In this document: piece by piece, positions 8,574 to 17,476 of the stretch
Numbering within the stretch: the first letter of the stretch is position 1
Layout: each line of letters opens with the position of its first letter
Origin: Pantoea eucalypti
GTDB taxonomy: Bacteria > Pseudomonadota > Gammaproteobacteria > Enterobacterales > Enterobacteriaceae
Reading direction: 5' to 3'
NCBI RefSeq assembly: GCF_009646115.1
Contig: NZ_CP045720.1
Coordinates: 1,612,001 to 1,676,000, forward strand
Length of the DNA stretch: 64,000 nucleotides
Notes under the pieces: generated by a model
What the model saw: the letters and a program-made list of their open reading frames with translations, nothing else
The model's database searches: none
What the model was told of the DNA's origin: nothing
Position numbers and translations under genes: made by a program

Positions 8574-10490
8574 ATGAATATTATAAAAAAAGTGTCAAAA
8601 CTCAATATAGGCAGGAAACTTACTCTGGGTTTTTTGCTGGTTATACTGGCGTCACTGGCTATATCAGTCCTTGCTGCCCTCTGTTTTTTAAAAATCCAGG
8701 ATAACTCGGAAAAGCGCGACGTCACGGTACAAATGGTTGATGCACTGGCGAAAGCGAGGCTGAACCGCACGCTATTTCAGTACACCCGCGACACTAAATT
8801 CATCGAACTCAACGGTGAGGCGATGAATCAGTTGTCTGCTTTGTACAAAAATCTTGAGAAATATTCCTGGTCAACAGGCGGTCGTGAAAAGCTTTCTGCG
8901 CTCAATACTGCTCTGGCTCAGTATCAGGAAAAGCGTCAGCACTTTCTCGCAAGCAACCACAGTGCAGCCCTTTCTCTGAATGATATTCAGGCTCTCGGAC
9001 TGACGTCAGTGGCGGAAAAACTGGCTGCCCGACAGGCTTATGTCCCGGCAGACCTTACTGCACCCCTGCTGGCTCTCAGCCTCAAAACTGAACAGGCTGC
9101 ATTTTATGTTCAGGCGTTCATGCATGGGCCAGATGCTTCCACACTGAATAAGTTTAACGAAATCAAAGACGGTTTTTCACCACTCGTCAGTCAGCTTAGT
9201 GGTCTCGCTGACACCTCACTCGGTGCGCTTCTGGCCGATGTGGCGCAAAAAACCACCTCAGGCACCACGCTGTTAAATAATTATCTCCAGTCAGTGCAGG
9301 TCGAAAAACGCGCCTCAGATGAAATGACCGCAGCGGCGGGAAAACTGAATCAGTCAATCACTGACCTCGCGTTCTTTCAGTCTGAACAGGCTCAGAAATA
9401 CATGCATACCGCACTGTGGCAGATTGGTTTTGCCACCCTTGTCTGTATCACTCTCAGTCTCTTGATCGCCTGGAGAATGACCCGCAGCATCACCGTTCCG
9501 CTGAGAGAGACGCTTACTTCGGCACAGCGTATCGCTGAAGGTGACCTGACCGCCGAAATAACCAGTTCCCGTACTGATGAGCTTGGCGAACTGATGACTG
9601 CCATGGGTGCCATGAACCAGAGCCTGCGTAACATCATCTCCCGGGTCCGGGATGGGGTGAATAACGTCGCCCGCGCCTCGTCTGAGATTGCAGCAGGAAA
9701 TACCGACCTCTCATCACGCACAGAACAGCAGTCGGCTGCCGTGGTTGAGACGGCTGCCAGCATGGAGGAATTAACCTCCACCGTTAAGCTGAATGCGGAG
9801 AACGCCCATCACGCCAGTCAGCTGGCCACGGATGCGTCGCATAATGCCAGCTGCGGCGGGGAAATCATCAGTGAGGTGATAACCACAATGGGCGGAATAA
9901 GTCAGAGCTCAGGCAAAATCGGCGAAATCATCACCGTTATTAACGGTATCGCTTTCCAGACGAATATTCTGGCGTTGAATGCGGCAGTAGAGGCCGCGCG
10001 CGCAGGTGAGCAGGGCCGGGGCTTTGCCGTTGTGGCAGGCGAAGTGCGCAATCTTGCACAGCGCAGTTCACTGGCCGCAAAAGAGATAGAAGTGCTGATT
10101 CGGGAATCACTGGACAGAGTGAGTAACGGTACTGAGCTGGTAAACCGCGCCGGCGTGACAATGGAGGGTATCGTCAGGTCCGTGACGCAGGTAAGGGACA
10201 TCATGGGTGAAATTGCCGCTGCATCAGACGAACAGAATCGCGGCATTACCCAGATTGCACAGGCCATGACGGAAATGGATAGCACAACCCAGCAGAACGC
10301 TGCGCTGGTTGAGGAGTCTTCTGCTGCGGCCAGCAGTCTGGAAGAACAGGCGCTTGAGCTTGAAAAAACCGTTGCCGTTTTCCGTGTGCCGTCTTCCGGG
10401 ACGTTTACACCCAGAGCGCAGACTACCAGGCGCAACGCACAACCGTCAGTATCTCTGATGGCGTCGAAAGCAAACTGGGAAACCTTCTGA
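8574..10490 (+). CDS. Methyl-accepting chemotaxis protein
   Basis: 638 residues with the start at 8574 (CAGGATTATTAAAATG). The N-terminus [12 protein letters not shown] precedes TM1 (about 16-38). A helical periplasmic domain of about 240 residues follows, then TM2 (about 280-302, ending [11 protein letters not shown]), a HAMP domain and the signalling hairpin whose tip contains [17 protein letters not shown]. The last five residues, NWETF, are the CheR/CheB docking pentapeptide of high-abundance receptors. The ligand is unknown. A hairpin terminator follows at 10511. Confidence 0.94.
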   Translation: MNIIKKVSKLNIGRKLTLGFLLVILASLAISVLAALCFLKIQDNSEKRDVTVQMVDALAKARLNRTLFQYTRDTKFIELNGEAMNQLSALYKNLEKYSWSTGGREKLSALNTALAQYQEKRQHFLASNHSAALSLNDIQALGLTSVAEKLAARQAYVPADLTAPLLALSLKTEQAAFYVQAFMHGPDASTLNKFNEIKDGFSPLVSQLSGLADTSLGALLADVAQKTTSGTTLLNNYLQSVQVEKRASDEMTAAAGKLNQSITDLAFFQSEQAQKYMHTALWQIGFATLVCITLSLLIAWRMTRSITVPLRETLTSAQRIAEGDLTAEITSSRTDELGELMTAMGAMNQSLRNIISRVRDGVNNVARASSEIAAGNTDLSSRTEQQSAAVVETAASMEELTSTVKLNAENAHHASQLATDASHNASCGGEIISEVITTMGGISQSSGKIGEIITVINGIAFQTNILALNAAVEAARAGEQGRGFAVVAGEVRNLAQRSSLAAKEIEVLIRESLDRVSNGTELVNRAGVTMEGIVRSVTQVRDIMGEIAAASDEQNRGITQIAQAMTEMDSTTQQNAALVEESSAAASSLEEQALELEKTVAVFRVPSSGTFTPRAQTTRRNAQPSVSLMASKANWETF

Positions 10491-10510
10491 CCATCGTTGT
10501 CCTGCATCCT

Positions 10511-10554
10511 AAGGGGCCGACCGACGTCGTTTCTGGCATTCGGTGGTCCCCTTT
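10511..10554 (+). terminator. Probable terminator after the chemoreceptor
   Basis: Arms AAGGGGCCGACCGA (10511-10524) and TCGGTGGTCCCCTT (10540-10553) pair with two mismatches around a 15-base loop, followed by a short TTT run. It would isolate the MCP from the small gene at 10582. Confidence 0.6.
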
Positions 10555-10581
10555 CTGGGTTTATGTCATCGGAGGTGATAA

Positions 10582-10785
10582 ATGTGTGACGATAACGCCG
10601 TTAATGCACTGCATGTTCACATTGGTAAAGCGGTGGAGGCTCTTTTTTATGATGGCGAGCCAATCACCCGTGCAAAAGTCATTGCCCAACTATGTCTGTT
10701 GTTAGATGAAGAACCTGACTGCATCCTGCAAAACGAAATAGCAGGCGCAGTCAGCCTGCTCACTTACCCGTTCGACACAAAATGA
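10582..10785 (+). CDS. Small YmgB/AriR-like protein (tentative)
   Basis: 67 residues, two predicted helices, preceded by an unusually perfect Shine-Dalgarno (GGAGGTGAT). The pattern IGKAVEALFYDGEPITRAKVI, then LLLDEEPDCILQNEIAGAVSLL resembles the YcgZ/YmgA/AriR group of small dimeric connector proteins that modulate Rcs signalling and biofilm. This is by eye only, and the similarity is weak. No signal peptide or Cys motif of note. Confidence 0.55.
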   Translation: MCDDNAVNALHVHIGKAVEALFYDGEPITRAKVIAQLCLLLDEEPDCILQNEIAGAVSLLTYPFDTK

Positions 10786-10795
10786 GAGTGAACGG

Positions 10796-10911
10796 GTTGC
10801 TACAATCCCTGGCGACAGAATTTTGCGTGCGATGAGAGGTTGATCTGAAGAGGACGTGGTTAACCTCCGCACTGCATTCATGATCGGGCATACCCGATTT
10901 ACTGTAGCAAC
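10796..10911. repeat. 116-bp segment bounded by 9-bp inverted repeats
   Basis: GTTGCTACA at 10796-10804 and its exact complement TGTAGCAAC at 10903-10911 bound a non-coding segment that also contains a small hairpin (ATCGGG-CATA-CCCGAT, near 10883-10898). It could be a MITE-like remnant or a large stem over the 3' end of the preceding gene. No target duplication is obvious. Confidence 0.4.
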
Positions 10912-11392
10912 AAACATTCAGATTTATTCCTGTGATCCTCAATCTTCCTGGCAACGAGGCTCGTTCAGACGAGCATAGGGAAAGGGGACAGCTGACCCAG
11001 TGGCTGAACGCATTACCGGCTGGAAGCTGTATCAGTCCGGATAAGCAAGCGTATGAAATCGCTGACAGATATCAGTAAGTATTCTGATGTGTTCAGCGAG
11101 TCCGTGGCTGATCCAGTTCATTTTTAACAGTAATTTTATTAATTCATGCAGGCGCTTAAGGGATAGGTTATTGACCTGCACGTGATTTTTAGCTTTTTTC
11201 CACTCGGTGGTGTCTGGCAATGATCTGCCAGGTTTTCTCGCTTATTCCTCTCATAATACCGCGTTATGTTCGGGCGTCGCCAGTCGTGCTGCATCACCGA
11301 TTTAACCGAAAAAGGTCACTTTCTGTAATGAGTAGGGGTTTCGATACCTTTCAAAAACATAAAAGAAACTGATTAGTTTTACCATCTGACCA
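10912..11392. other. Intergenic, no gene supported
   Basis: Short frames exist on both strands (for example 62 codons on the minus strand at 11032-11220), but none has a good start signal or a recognisable product. The right end leads into the sigma-28 promoter of the next chemoreceptor. Confidence 0.45.
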
Positions 11393-11419
11393 TAAAGTGT
11401 GTTTTAGGATAGCCGATAA
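11393..11419 (+). promoter_or_regulatory. Sigma-28 (FliA) promoter
   Basis: TAAAGTGT, exactly 11 bp, then GCCGATAA. This matches the FliA consensus TAAAGTTT-N11-GCCGATAA at 15 of 16 positions. It lies 39 bp upstream of the chemoreceptor start codon, placing that gene in the late flagellar regulon. Confidence 0.9.
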
Positions 11420-11457
11420 AAGAAAGGTATCTTGACTTCTCCCTCGGGTAACCTCTC

Positions 11458-12996
11458 ATGACAATTTTAAAGAAACTTACGCTGGTCTTTATCTTTACAC
11501 TTCTGGCGCTGCTTTTTTTGGGCATTATCAGTATCCGCTCTCTGGGCGGCGCACAGGATCGGTTCGATTATGTGGCCACCAACTCCCTGCCCAGCATCAA
11601 CAAAATCAGTGAAATCTCTCAGCTTCGTGAAGAAGCAAGACGGCAGATACTGATGGGCCTTTTGGGTACCGATAAAGCGATTTTTGAAAAGCATATGGTC
11701 ACTGCAAAGGAATATCTGACCAAAACGCGCGAGGCAATGGATGACTATAAAGCCCATTTTATTTCAGATAAGAAGGATGGGGAGTCAATAAATCAGGCTA
11801 TTCAGAATTTCGGGGTCTATCTCGAGAAAGTAAATAAGATGGCGGGCGTCTATCAGACCGGCGGCATTGATGCGGCCAGGGTCATGGTTTCCGATCAGGG
11901 AGAGACCGCGGCGGCCTCGGTTGTGGTGAGCCAGAATCTGAAGGATCTTCTAGCCTATAACTATATGATAGCCAATAACTTTGCGGCGGAAAACCATGCG
12001 CAGTATCTACATACGCTCTGGCTTCTGAGCAGCATTATAGTAGCCGCGGTGATACTGACAGCCCTTTCTTCATACTCTGTCCTGAGCTATATCAGAAAAG
12101 GCCTGCAGAATTTACAGAGCACCATGAAAACCATCGAGGAAACCCTGGACCTGACTCTTCGGGTAAATCTCAATAAAAAAGATGAACTGGGCGCAACGGC
12201 TGGCAGTTTTAATGCCCTTGTGACTAAGTTTCGGGAGGTTCTGTCAGGCGTCCGGGATGCCAGCAAAGAGGTGGATACGGCGTCAGAGGAAATCGCTCAC
12301 AGCAATGATGATCTGTCATCACGCTCAGAGTCTCAGGCTTCTTCACTTGAGCAAACCGCAGCCAGTATGAACGAGCTGTCGGCCACCGTGAAACACAATA
12401 TGGATAACGCGACAGAGGCGAATAACTTCATCGGTAAAGTGCAATCCATCGTCAACCATAGCAACCGTGAGCTGAATGATTTAACAAGTGCCATCAACGA
12501 TATCTCTGTCTCTTCAAATAAGGTTTCAGAAATTATCTCCATTATTGATGGCATTGCGTTTCAGACCAACATTCTGGCGCTTAACGCTGCAGTGGAAGCC
12601 GCCCGTGCCGGGGAGCAGGGCAAGGGGTTTGCCGTGGTCGCCGGCGAGGTCCGCTCATTGTCACAGCGTTCTTCTGTAGCAGCCCAGGATATCCGGGGTC
12701 TGATTGAAGAAGCAATCCAGAATGTGGATAAAGGCGTGGTATACGCAGCGAATGTGACGTCGCGAATGAATGAAGCTCTGAGTGTTGTTGATGAAACGAC
12801 GCAATTGATTAATCAGGTCAATACTTCCTCTAAAGAGCAGAGTTATGGGATCGACCAGGTGAACATTGCGGTCACGCAGATGGAAAGCAATCTGCAGCAG
12901 AATGCCGCAATGGTAGAGCAGATGTCTGCCGCTGCGGGCTCACTGAGTCAGCAGGCGGGCAGGCTGCTGACAGAGGTCAGCTCATTTAAGCTCTGA
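11458..12996 (+). CDS. Methyl-accepting chemotaxis protein (4HB type)
   Basis: 512 residues. TM1 lies at about 7-29, followed by a four-helix-bundle periplasmic sensor of about 155 residues. TM2 is at about 185-210. Then come HAMP and the signalling hairpin with tip [17 protein letters not shown]. The protein ends in SSFKL without the NWETF pentapeptide, so it probably depends on other receptors for efficient methylation. Driven by the sigma-28 promoter at 11393-11419. Ligand unknown. Confidence 0.94.
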   Translation: MTILKKLTLVFIFTLLALLFLGIISIRSLGGAQDRFDYVATNSLPSINKISEISQLREEARRQILMGLLGTDKAIFEKHMVTAKEYLTKTREAMDDYKAHFISDKKDGESINQAIQNFGVYLEKVNKMAGVYQTGGIDAARVMVSDQGETAAASVVVSQNLKDLLAYNYMIANNFAAENHAQYLHTLWLLSSIIVAAVILTALSSYSVLSYIRKGLQNLQSTMKTIEETLDLTLRVNLNKKDELGATAGSFNALVTKFREVLSGVRDASKEVDTASEEIAHSNDDLSSRSESQASSLEQTAASMNELSATVKHNMDNATEANNFIGKVQSIVNHSNRELNDLTSAINDISVSSNKVSEIISIIDGIAFQTNILALNAAVEAARAGEQGKGFAVVAGEVRSLSQRSSVAAQDIRGLIEEAIQNVDKGVVYAANVTSRMNEALSVVDETTQLINQVNTSSKEQSYGIDQVNIAVTQMESNLQQNAAMVEQMSAAAGSLSQQAGRLLTEVSSFKL

Positions 12997-13147
12997 GCCA
13001 ATCCGGATTCAGCCAACGTTTATTACCGCACAGGCTGAGAACATAGCGTGACTGGCCCTGTTTTACCGGTTTCAATCCCGTGTAGGGCAGGGTGCAGCCT
13101 GAGGGTCAAAAAAATTTATTGCCGTCAAGGATGCGCGCTAAATGCGC

Positions 13148-13651
13148 TCAGAACGGAAGGCTCGCTTTGAGAATTATATCGACGCACGCAGCGGGCGATA
13201 ATTTTGCGGTATCCAGCTGCAGATGATCCCTTCTCCAGGGTTCATAATCACGATCCATGACGGCCTGCCAGTCAGGCACTTTTAAGCCAGGAATTTCTGA
13301 GATTCTGTTCTCTACACGAGCCCGATGCTGTTCCGGATCCGAACAAAGGATTTCGATTTCCAGAAAGGGAACACCTGATGATAGTGCGATATCACGAAAA
13401 CTATCTCGCACCAGATTAAGATCATTTACTGAGTCAGTGACAACGGGTAGTCCCAGTCTGAGATTCTCCCGCGCAAGCGCATAGAGGATGAAATAGCCTT
13501 CAGGGCCAATCTCTCTGAACGCTGCTGATTCATTACGCAGTACCTGTTCGATCGTATCGACGCGTAAATACACCGCTTTTAATTTTTCAGATAACATTTT
13601 AGCGACCGTGCTTTTTCCACAACCGGGAAGGCCACTGAATATGTACAGCAT
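13148..13651 (-). CDS. P-loop NTPase, small kinase-like (AAA family ATPase)
   Basis: 167 residues opening with the Walker A motif GLPGCGKST (7-15). An RVDTIEQVLR segment follows that fits the NMP-kinase-like DxxR substrate region, and a central VVTDSVND stretch acts as the second acidic motif. Homologues are annotated as AAA family ATPases or zeta-toxin/chloramphenicol-phosphotransferase-like kinases, which phosphorylate small molecules. The substrate is unknown. Shine-Dalgarno GGAG lies just upstream. It sits 135 bp downstream of the acetyltransferase on the same strand, so resistance or detoxification is possible but unproven. Confidence 0.8.
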   Translation of the reverse strand: MLYIFSGLPGCGKSTVAKMLSEKLKAVYLRVDTIEQVLRNESAAFREIGPEGYFILYALARENLRLGLPVVTDSVNDLNLVRDSFRDIALSSGVPFLEIEILCSDPEQHRARVENRISEIPGLKVPDWQAVMDRDYEPWRRDHLQLDTAKLSPAACVDIILKASLPF

Positions 13652-13786
13652 AACGACTCCTGTTTAAATCCGCGCTCCAGCGTTAAATTCTGACATGTTT
13701 GCAGAGCATGCTGCGCGCGATTATCCATACACATTACGAATGCGCATCACCCTTTGCCCGCAGCGAACGTGGGTGATTCTGCATAG

Positions 13787-14416
13787 CTATTTATCTGGCA
13801 AGGCTTCAACATTAGCAGAGCGGATTGCCGGGAGGTTTTGGGTAATCTTTTCCACAGGCCAGTCCCACCAGGCCAGCTTCTCGAGTATCGATAGGGTCTC
13901 ATCGTTAAAACGCTGCCTGATAACCCTGGCTGGATTACCCCCCACAATCGAATATGCCGGGACATCCGACGTGACGACAGAACGTGACGAAATGATCGCG
14001 CCGTTACCGATTTTAATGCCTGGCATAATCAGCGCCTGGTAACCAATCCATACGTCATTGCCAATCACTGTATCGCCTTTATCGGGCAGGTCACCGGCCT
14101 GAGGCTGGCTTGCTTCCCATCCGTTTCCGAAGATGTAGAACGGATAAGTGGAGAACCCCGCCATGCTGTGGTTAGCCCCATTCATAATGAACTGAACGCC
14201 TTTCGCTATAGCGCAAAATTTTCCAATAATGAGTTTGTCGCCAATAAACGGGAAGTGATAAAGGACATTGCGCTCGAAGTTTTCTGCGCCTTCAGGGTCA
14301 TCATAATACGTAAAATCACCGATGATGATGTTGGGGTTTTTCACCCTGTTTTTAATAAAACAAACCTGTGGGAAGCCTTCCATTGGATGGGGATTGGCCG
14401 GATCCGGTCCGTACAT
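13787..14416 (-). CDS. Vat-type xenobiotic acetyltransferase (CatB/streptogramin family)
   Basis: 209 residues of left-handed parallel beta-helix (hexapeptide repeats such as IGNDVWIGYQALIMPG). The family hallmark FIMNGANHSM places the catalytic His at residue 83. The N-terminal YGPDPANPHPMEGFPQV and the WWDWP motif near the C-terminus match streptogramin A acetyltransferases (Vat) and CatB. It should transfer acetyl from acetyl-CoA to a hydroxyl on a drug-like substrate. Chromosomal Vat-like genes are common in environmental bacteria and need not confer clinical resistance. Confidence 0.88.
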   Translation of the reverse strand: MYGPDPANPHPMEGFPQVCFIKNRVKNPNIIIGDFTYYDDPEGAENFERNVLYHFPFIGDKLIIGKFCAIAKGVQFIMNGANHSMAGFSTYPFYIFGNGWEASQPQAGDLPDKGDTVIGNDVWIGYQALIMPGIKIGNGAIISSRSVVTSDVPAYSIVGGNPARVIRQRFNDETLSILEKLAWWDWPVEKITQNLPAIRSANVEALPDK

Positions 14417-15091
14417 ATTCTCTCCTTTACGTGCGGCTTTAGGTCGTTCCAGTGTACACCCTAATGCCCGTTGTCCTTTTCACAGACACAATGTAACCAT
14501 GATGAGGGATAGATTCTGTCTGTGAAAAACTTCCGTTTCCTGATGTGCTGCTTATTAGAGTCTGGATAAATAATACGCAAAATTTTCATTCTCTGTTCAT
14601 CCCTTTATTATCAATCATAGAGAATCAGAAACGATTTTATTAATGCCGTTTCGCCAGTGTGAAGCGTCACACGACGCCGTTTTCATAACGGCTGGTTTCA
14701 GATTTACCACTCAAAAATAAAATTTTTGCATTTTTGTCAGTTTATGCAGGGGCAAAGAGTTCTGATTTTCAGAATACTATATTTCAATTAAATCAAAGAG
14801 TTATGCTTGTAAGAATCCTGGCTATATGGAAGGTTTGGTAGGAAAGCGAAACGCTGAGAAACATAACTTTACATTGGTTTTTTTATGTGACGCTCAGAAG
14901 GCCAGTAAAAGACGTTAATTTAATCAGATTGCTTAAAATTAACAGTGTAAATTTCGCTCGCCGGGCAAATTATCTATATCGCCATATACTGACAGCATAT
15001 TCGTTGAACGAATATAACCGTCTTTTATTAACGCTAATTCATAGCGGCAGGGCTGGCACCATACCGGCGTTTTAGCACAGGAGAGAGTAAA
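14417..15091. other. Long AT-rich leader upstream of the rhodopsin operon
   Basis: 675 bp without a supported gene, clearly AT-richer than its flanks. It divides the minus-strand acetyltransferase from the plus-strand rhodopsin, so both promoters must lie here. A 62-codon plus frame at 14887-15075 has no start signal or motif. The inverted repeat at 14477-14528 is listed separately. I could not identify a light- or stress-responsive box with confidence. Confidence 0.5.
14477..14528. repeat. Perfect 12-bp inverted repeat
   Basis: TTTTCACAGACA (14477-14488) and TGTCTGTGAAAA (14517-14528) are exact complements separated by 28 bp. The spacing is too wide for a good terminator loop. It looks more like a pair of operator half-sites upstream of the acetyltransferase (about 60 bp from its start). 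Confidence 0.55.
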
Positions 15092-15805
15092 ATGGATCAA
15101 ACCGCATTTATGATTGGGTTTTCGGTCATGGCCATTGCGTCACTGATTATTTACGTGACCGGTGATAAGAAATATCCCTTTGGTCACCATACACTCGTGC
15201 ACGCGTCAGTGCCGTTTATTGCCGCCACAGCCTATCTGGCCATGGCGTTTGGGTTTGGCAATCTCACGCTGGACAGTGGCACGATAGTGTACCTGGCGCG
15301 TTACGCTGACTGGTCCATCACCACGCCTCTCTTACTGGCCGGGTTGGTCATGCTGGCTTTCCATGAACAGGGTAAACCAGGAGAAATGGGCGGCTTTCTG
15401 ACTGCCATCATTGTGCTGGATGTGATGATGATTATCACCGGCCTGGTCTCTTCCCTGGCGGAAAATCCTGTCGCGAAATGGGTGTGGTATTCATGGTCGT
15501 GTGCGGCATTTCTGGGCGTTGTTTATCTGCTCTGGGGGCCACTGCGCGCACTGGCCGCGACGCGAGGCAACGCGCTGGCAGGTGCCTACAACAAGAATGT
15601 AGCCTTGCTGACCCTCGTGTGGTTTATCTATCCGATCGTTTTTCTGGTCGGTCCGGAAGGTCTCAGTGTCATCACTGATGCGACATCTGTTCAGGCATTC
15701 CTGATTCTGGATATTATCGCTAAAGTTTTCTACGCCTTCTACGCTGCGGCTAATATGAAAAAAGCGCTCTCTCATACTACGCCTGTTGGTGCTGTGAGGA
15801 GATGA
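15092..15805 (+). CDS. Microbial rhodopsin (bacteriorhodopsin family, DTG motif)
   Basis: 237 residues with seven membrane helices. Helix C reads RYADWSITTPLLLAG: Arg70, Asp73 (proton acceptor, bacteriorhodopsin Asp85), Thr77 (Thr89) and Gly84 where the proton donor Asp96 would be, giving a DTG motif. Helix G has Asp207 and the retinal Schiff-base Lys211 (LDIIAKVF). Trp177 and Tyr180-Pro181 line the pocket as in helix F, and GPEG keeps the release-side Glu189. These features predict an outward light-driven proton pump with a non-carboxylate donor position. GGAGAG precedes the start. The next gene, which overlaps by 4 bp, makes retinal. Confidence 0.95.
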   Translation: MDQTAFMIGFSVMAIASLIIYVTGDKKYPFGHHTLVHASVPFIAATAYLAMAFGFGNLTLDSGTIVYLARYADWSITTPLLLAGLVMLAFHEQGKPGEMGGFLTAIIVLDVMMIITGLVSSLAENPVAKWVWYSWSCAAFLGVVYLLWGPLRALAATRGNALAGAYNKNVALLTLVWFIYPIVFLVGPEGLSVITDATSVQAFLILDIIAKVFYAFYAAANMKKALSHTTPVGAVRR

Positions 15806-16611
15806 CAGCCCAGGTGCGGTTCGGCTGGGCAGGACTCTGGGGGGCAGCGCTCGCTGCCTCTTTCAGCCCCCCTGCGGGGCAAGTGCTGTTTGCGACCCTG
15901 GCCATTGGCGTTATCGGCATGGCACACGGTGCCAGCGATCTTGACGTCGTTAAACGCGAGCGTCAGTTCCCGTTTCTTGCCGCCTATGGACTGGTCATCT
16001 TGATCTGTCTGTTCTGGTGGCACGGTGCTCCGGCGCTGGCGTTGCCCGTTTTTCTTCTGGCATCTGCCCTGCATTTTGCGCTTGAAGACGCCCCTGATGG
16101 ACGCAGCCCCGAACGTCTGGCGCGGGGGATAAGTATGATAGCGGCCCCAGCGACACTGCATCTGCAGGCATTTAGCGCAATTCTGCATGAGGCGGCACCA
16201 GGATTTTCAATGCCGGACGCTCTTGCTGTGGGCATTGCCATTACAGGGGGACTCTGTGCGTCAGGGCTTATTTTTGCGGGTTTCGTTCGTCAGGACAGGC
16301 GTCTTCTGACGGGTACACTGGCGTTGTTACTGCTTCCACCTTTCGTCGGTTTTTCAATGGGATTCTTAATTTTACATGCGCTGCCGCAAACCCGACAGCG
16401 GCGCGATCAGCTGAAATGCACCAGCTATCTCCGCTACCTGCAAGCCACCTGGCCGGTACTGACGGCGGCTCTTCTGCTGGCTGCGGGAACCATTGTGGTG
16501 ATGCATCCTGTGGACAACGCGGGAATTCAGCCATTGTTTGCTGTACTGGCCGCACTGGCAATCCCGCATATGCTCATTACGCCCTGGTTTGAATCACGGC
16601 ATCCGGCGTGA
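15802..16611 (+). CDS. blh: Brp/Blh family beta-carotene 15,15'-dioxygenase
   Basis: 269 residues with about eight membrane helices. Conserved His-containing motifs are GMAHGASDLDVV (about 39-50), SALHFALED (about 87-95), LHALPQT and, near the C-terminus, IPHMLITPWFESRHP. These fit the iron-binding His set of Brp/Blh enzymes, which cut beta-carotene into two retinals. The start overlaps the rhodopsin stop (ATGA), so pigment and protein are made together. Beta-carotene must come from carotenoid genes elsewhere, since none lie in this window. Confidence 0.93.
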   Translation: MTAQVRFGWAGLWGAALAASFSPPAGQVLFATLAIGVIGMAHGASDLDVVKRERQFPFLAAYGLVILICLFWWHGAPALALPVFLLASALHFALEDAPDGRSPERLARGISMIAAPATLHLQAFSAILHEAAPGFSMPDALAVGIAITGGLCASGLIFAGFVRQDRRLLTGTLALLLLPPFVGFSMGFLILHALPQTRQRRDQLKCTSYLRYLQATWPVLTAALLLAAGTIVVMHPVDNAGIQPLFAVLAALAIPHMLITPWFESRHPA

Positions 16612-16664
16612 AACCGTCCCGCTAATAGGGTAGACGCCCCTACATTCACCACTCCTTCACTCCC

Positions 16665-16682
16665 CCGTCACCGTTCTGTCAT
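16665..16682 (+). promoter_or_regulatory. Pho box upstream of phnF
   Basis: CCGTCAC (16665-16671), four bases CGTT, then CTGTCAT (16676-16682): two PhoB half-sites in 11-bp phase, about 80 bp before phnF. Predicts induction of phnFGHIJKLMNP on phosphate starvation. Confidence 0.75.
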
Positions 16683-16762
16683 CTGATCCCTTCAGGCTAA
16701 CACCATCCCGCAGCGTCCTATTACTGCGTTCCCACTCTGTAACCCGTGAGGATTTCATCGTG

Positions 16763-17476
16763 ATGGAGTTATCCAGACATCCGACCACTGTTTATCAGGC
16801 TGTTGCCGCACAACTGGAGCAGGCGCTGAAAGAGCGCTACCGCTGCGGCGACTATCTTCCTTCCGAGCAGCAGCTGGCCGATCACTACGAGGTCAACCGC
16901 CACACGCTGCGCCGGGCTGTCGATGAGCTGGTGCACAAAGGGCTGCTGCAGCGCCGTCACGGTGTTGGCATCCTGGTACTGATGCGTCCTTATGACTATC
17001 CGCTGCATGCCCAGGCGCGCTTCAGTCAGAACCTGATGGAGCAGGGGAGTCACCCGACCAGCGAACGGCTGCTGGCGGTACTGCGTCCGGCCAGCAACGA
17101 CGTCGCCAATGCGCTGGGCGTGAAAGAGGGCGACAACGTCATTCATCTGCGCACCCTGCGCCGCGCCAATGGCGTGCCGCTCTGCCTGATTAATCATTTC
17201 CTCGCCGACCTCAGCTGGTGGCCGCAGCTTCAGCAATTTAACAGCGGCTCGCTGCACGACTTCTTAGTGGAACACACCGGCAAACAGCTGGTGCGCACTC
17301 AGACGCGTATCAGCACCCGCCGGGCGCAGGCCAAAGAGTGTCGGCAGCTCGACATCGCCCTGCATGCGCCGCTGCTCTGCGTGCGGACGCTCAACAAAAC
17401 CAGTGATGGCGCGGTGGCGGAATACTCCGTCAGCCTGACGCGCGGCGACATGATCGAACTGACTCTGGAGCACTAA
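16763..17476 (+). CDS. phnF: PhnF, GntR-family regulator of the C-P lyase operon
   Basis: 237 residues from ATG 16763 (a GTG at 16760 is an alternative). The N-terminal GntR winged helix-turn-helix includes LPSEQQLADHYEVNRHTLRRA (about 32-52), with a C-terminal UTRA ligand-binding domain. Length is close to E. coli PhnF (241). It probably represses phn genes and responds to a phosphonate or pathway intermediate. The stop overlaps the phnG start (TAATG). Confidence 0.94.
   Translation: MELSRHPTTVYQAVAAQLEQALKERYRCGDYLPSEQQLADHYEVNRHTLRRAVDELVHKGLLQRRHGVGILVLMRPYDYPLHAQARFSQNLMEQGSHPTSERLLAVLRPASNDVANALGVKEGDNVIHLRTLRRANGVPLCLINHFLADLSWWPQLQQFNSGSLHDFLVEHTGKQLVRTQTRISTRRAQAKECRQLDIALHAPLLCVRTLNKTSDGAVAEYSVSLTRGDMIELTLEH

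Noticed and set aside
10932..11078. A 48-codon GTG-started plus frame downstream of the small YmgB-like gene
   Set aside because: No ribosome site or recognisable product.
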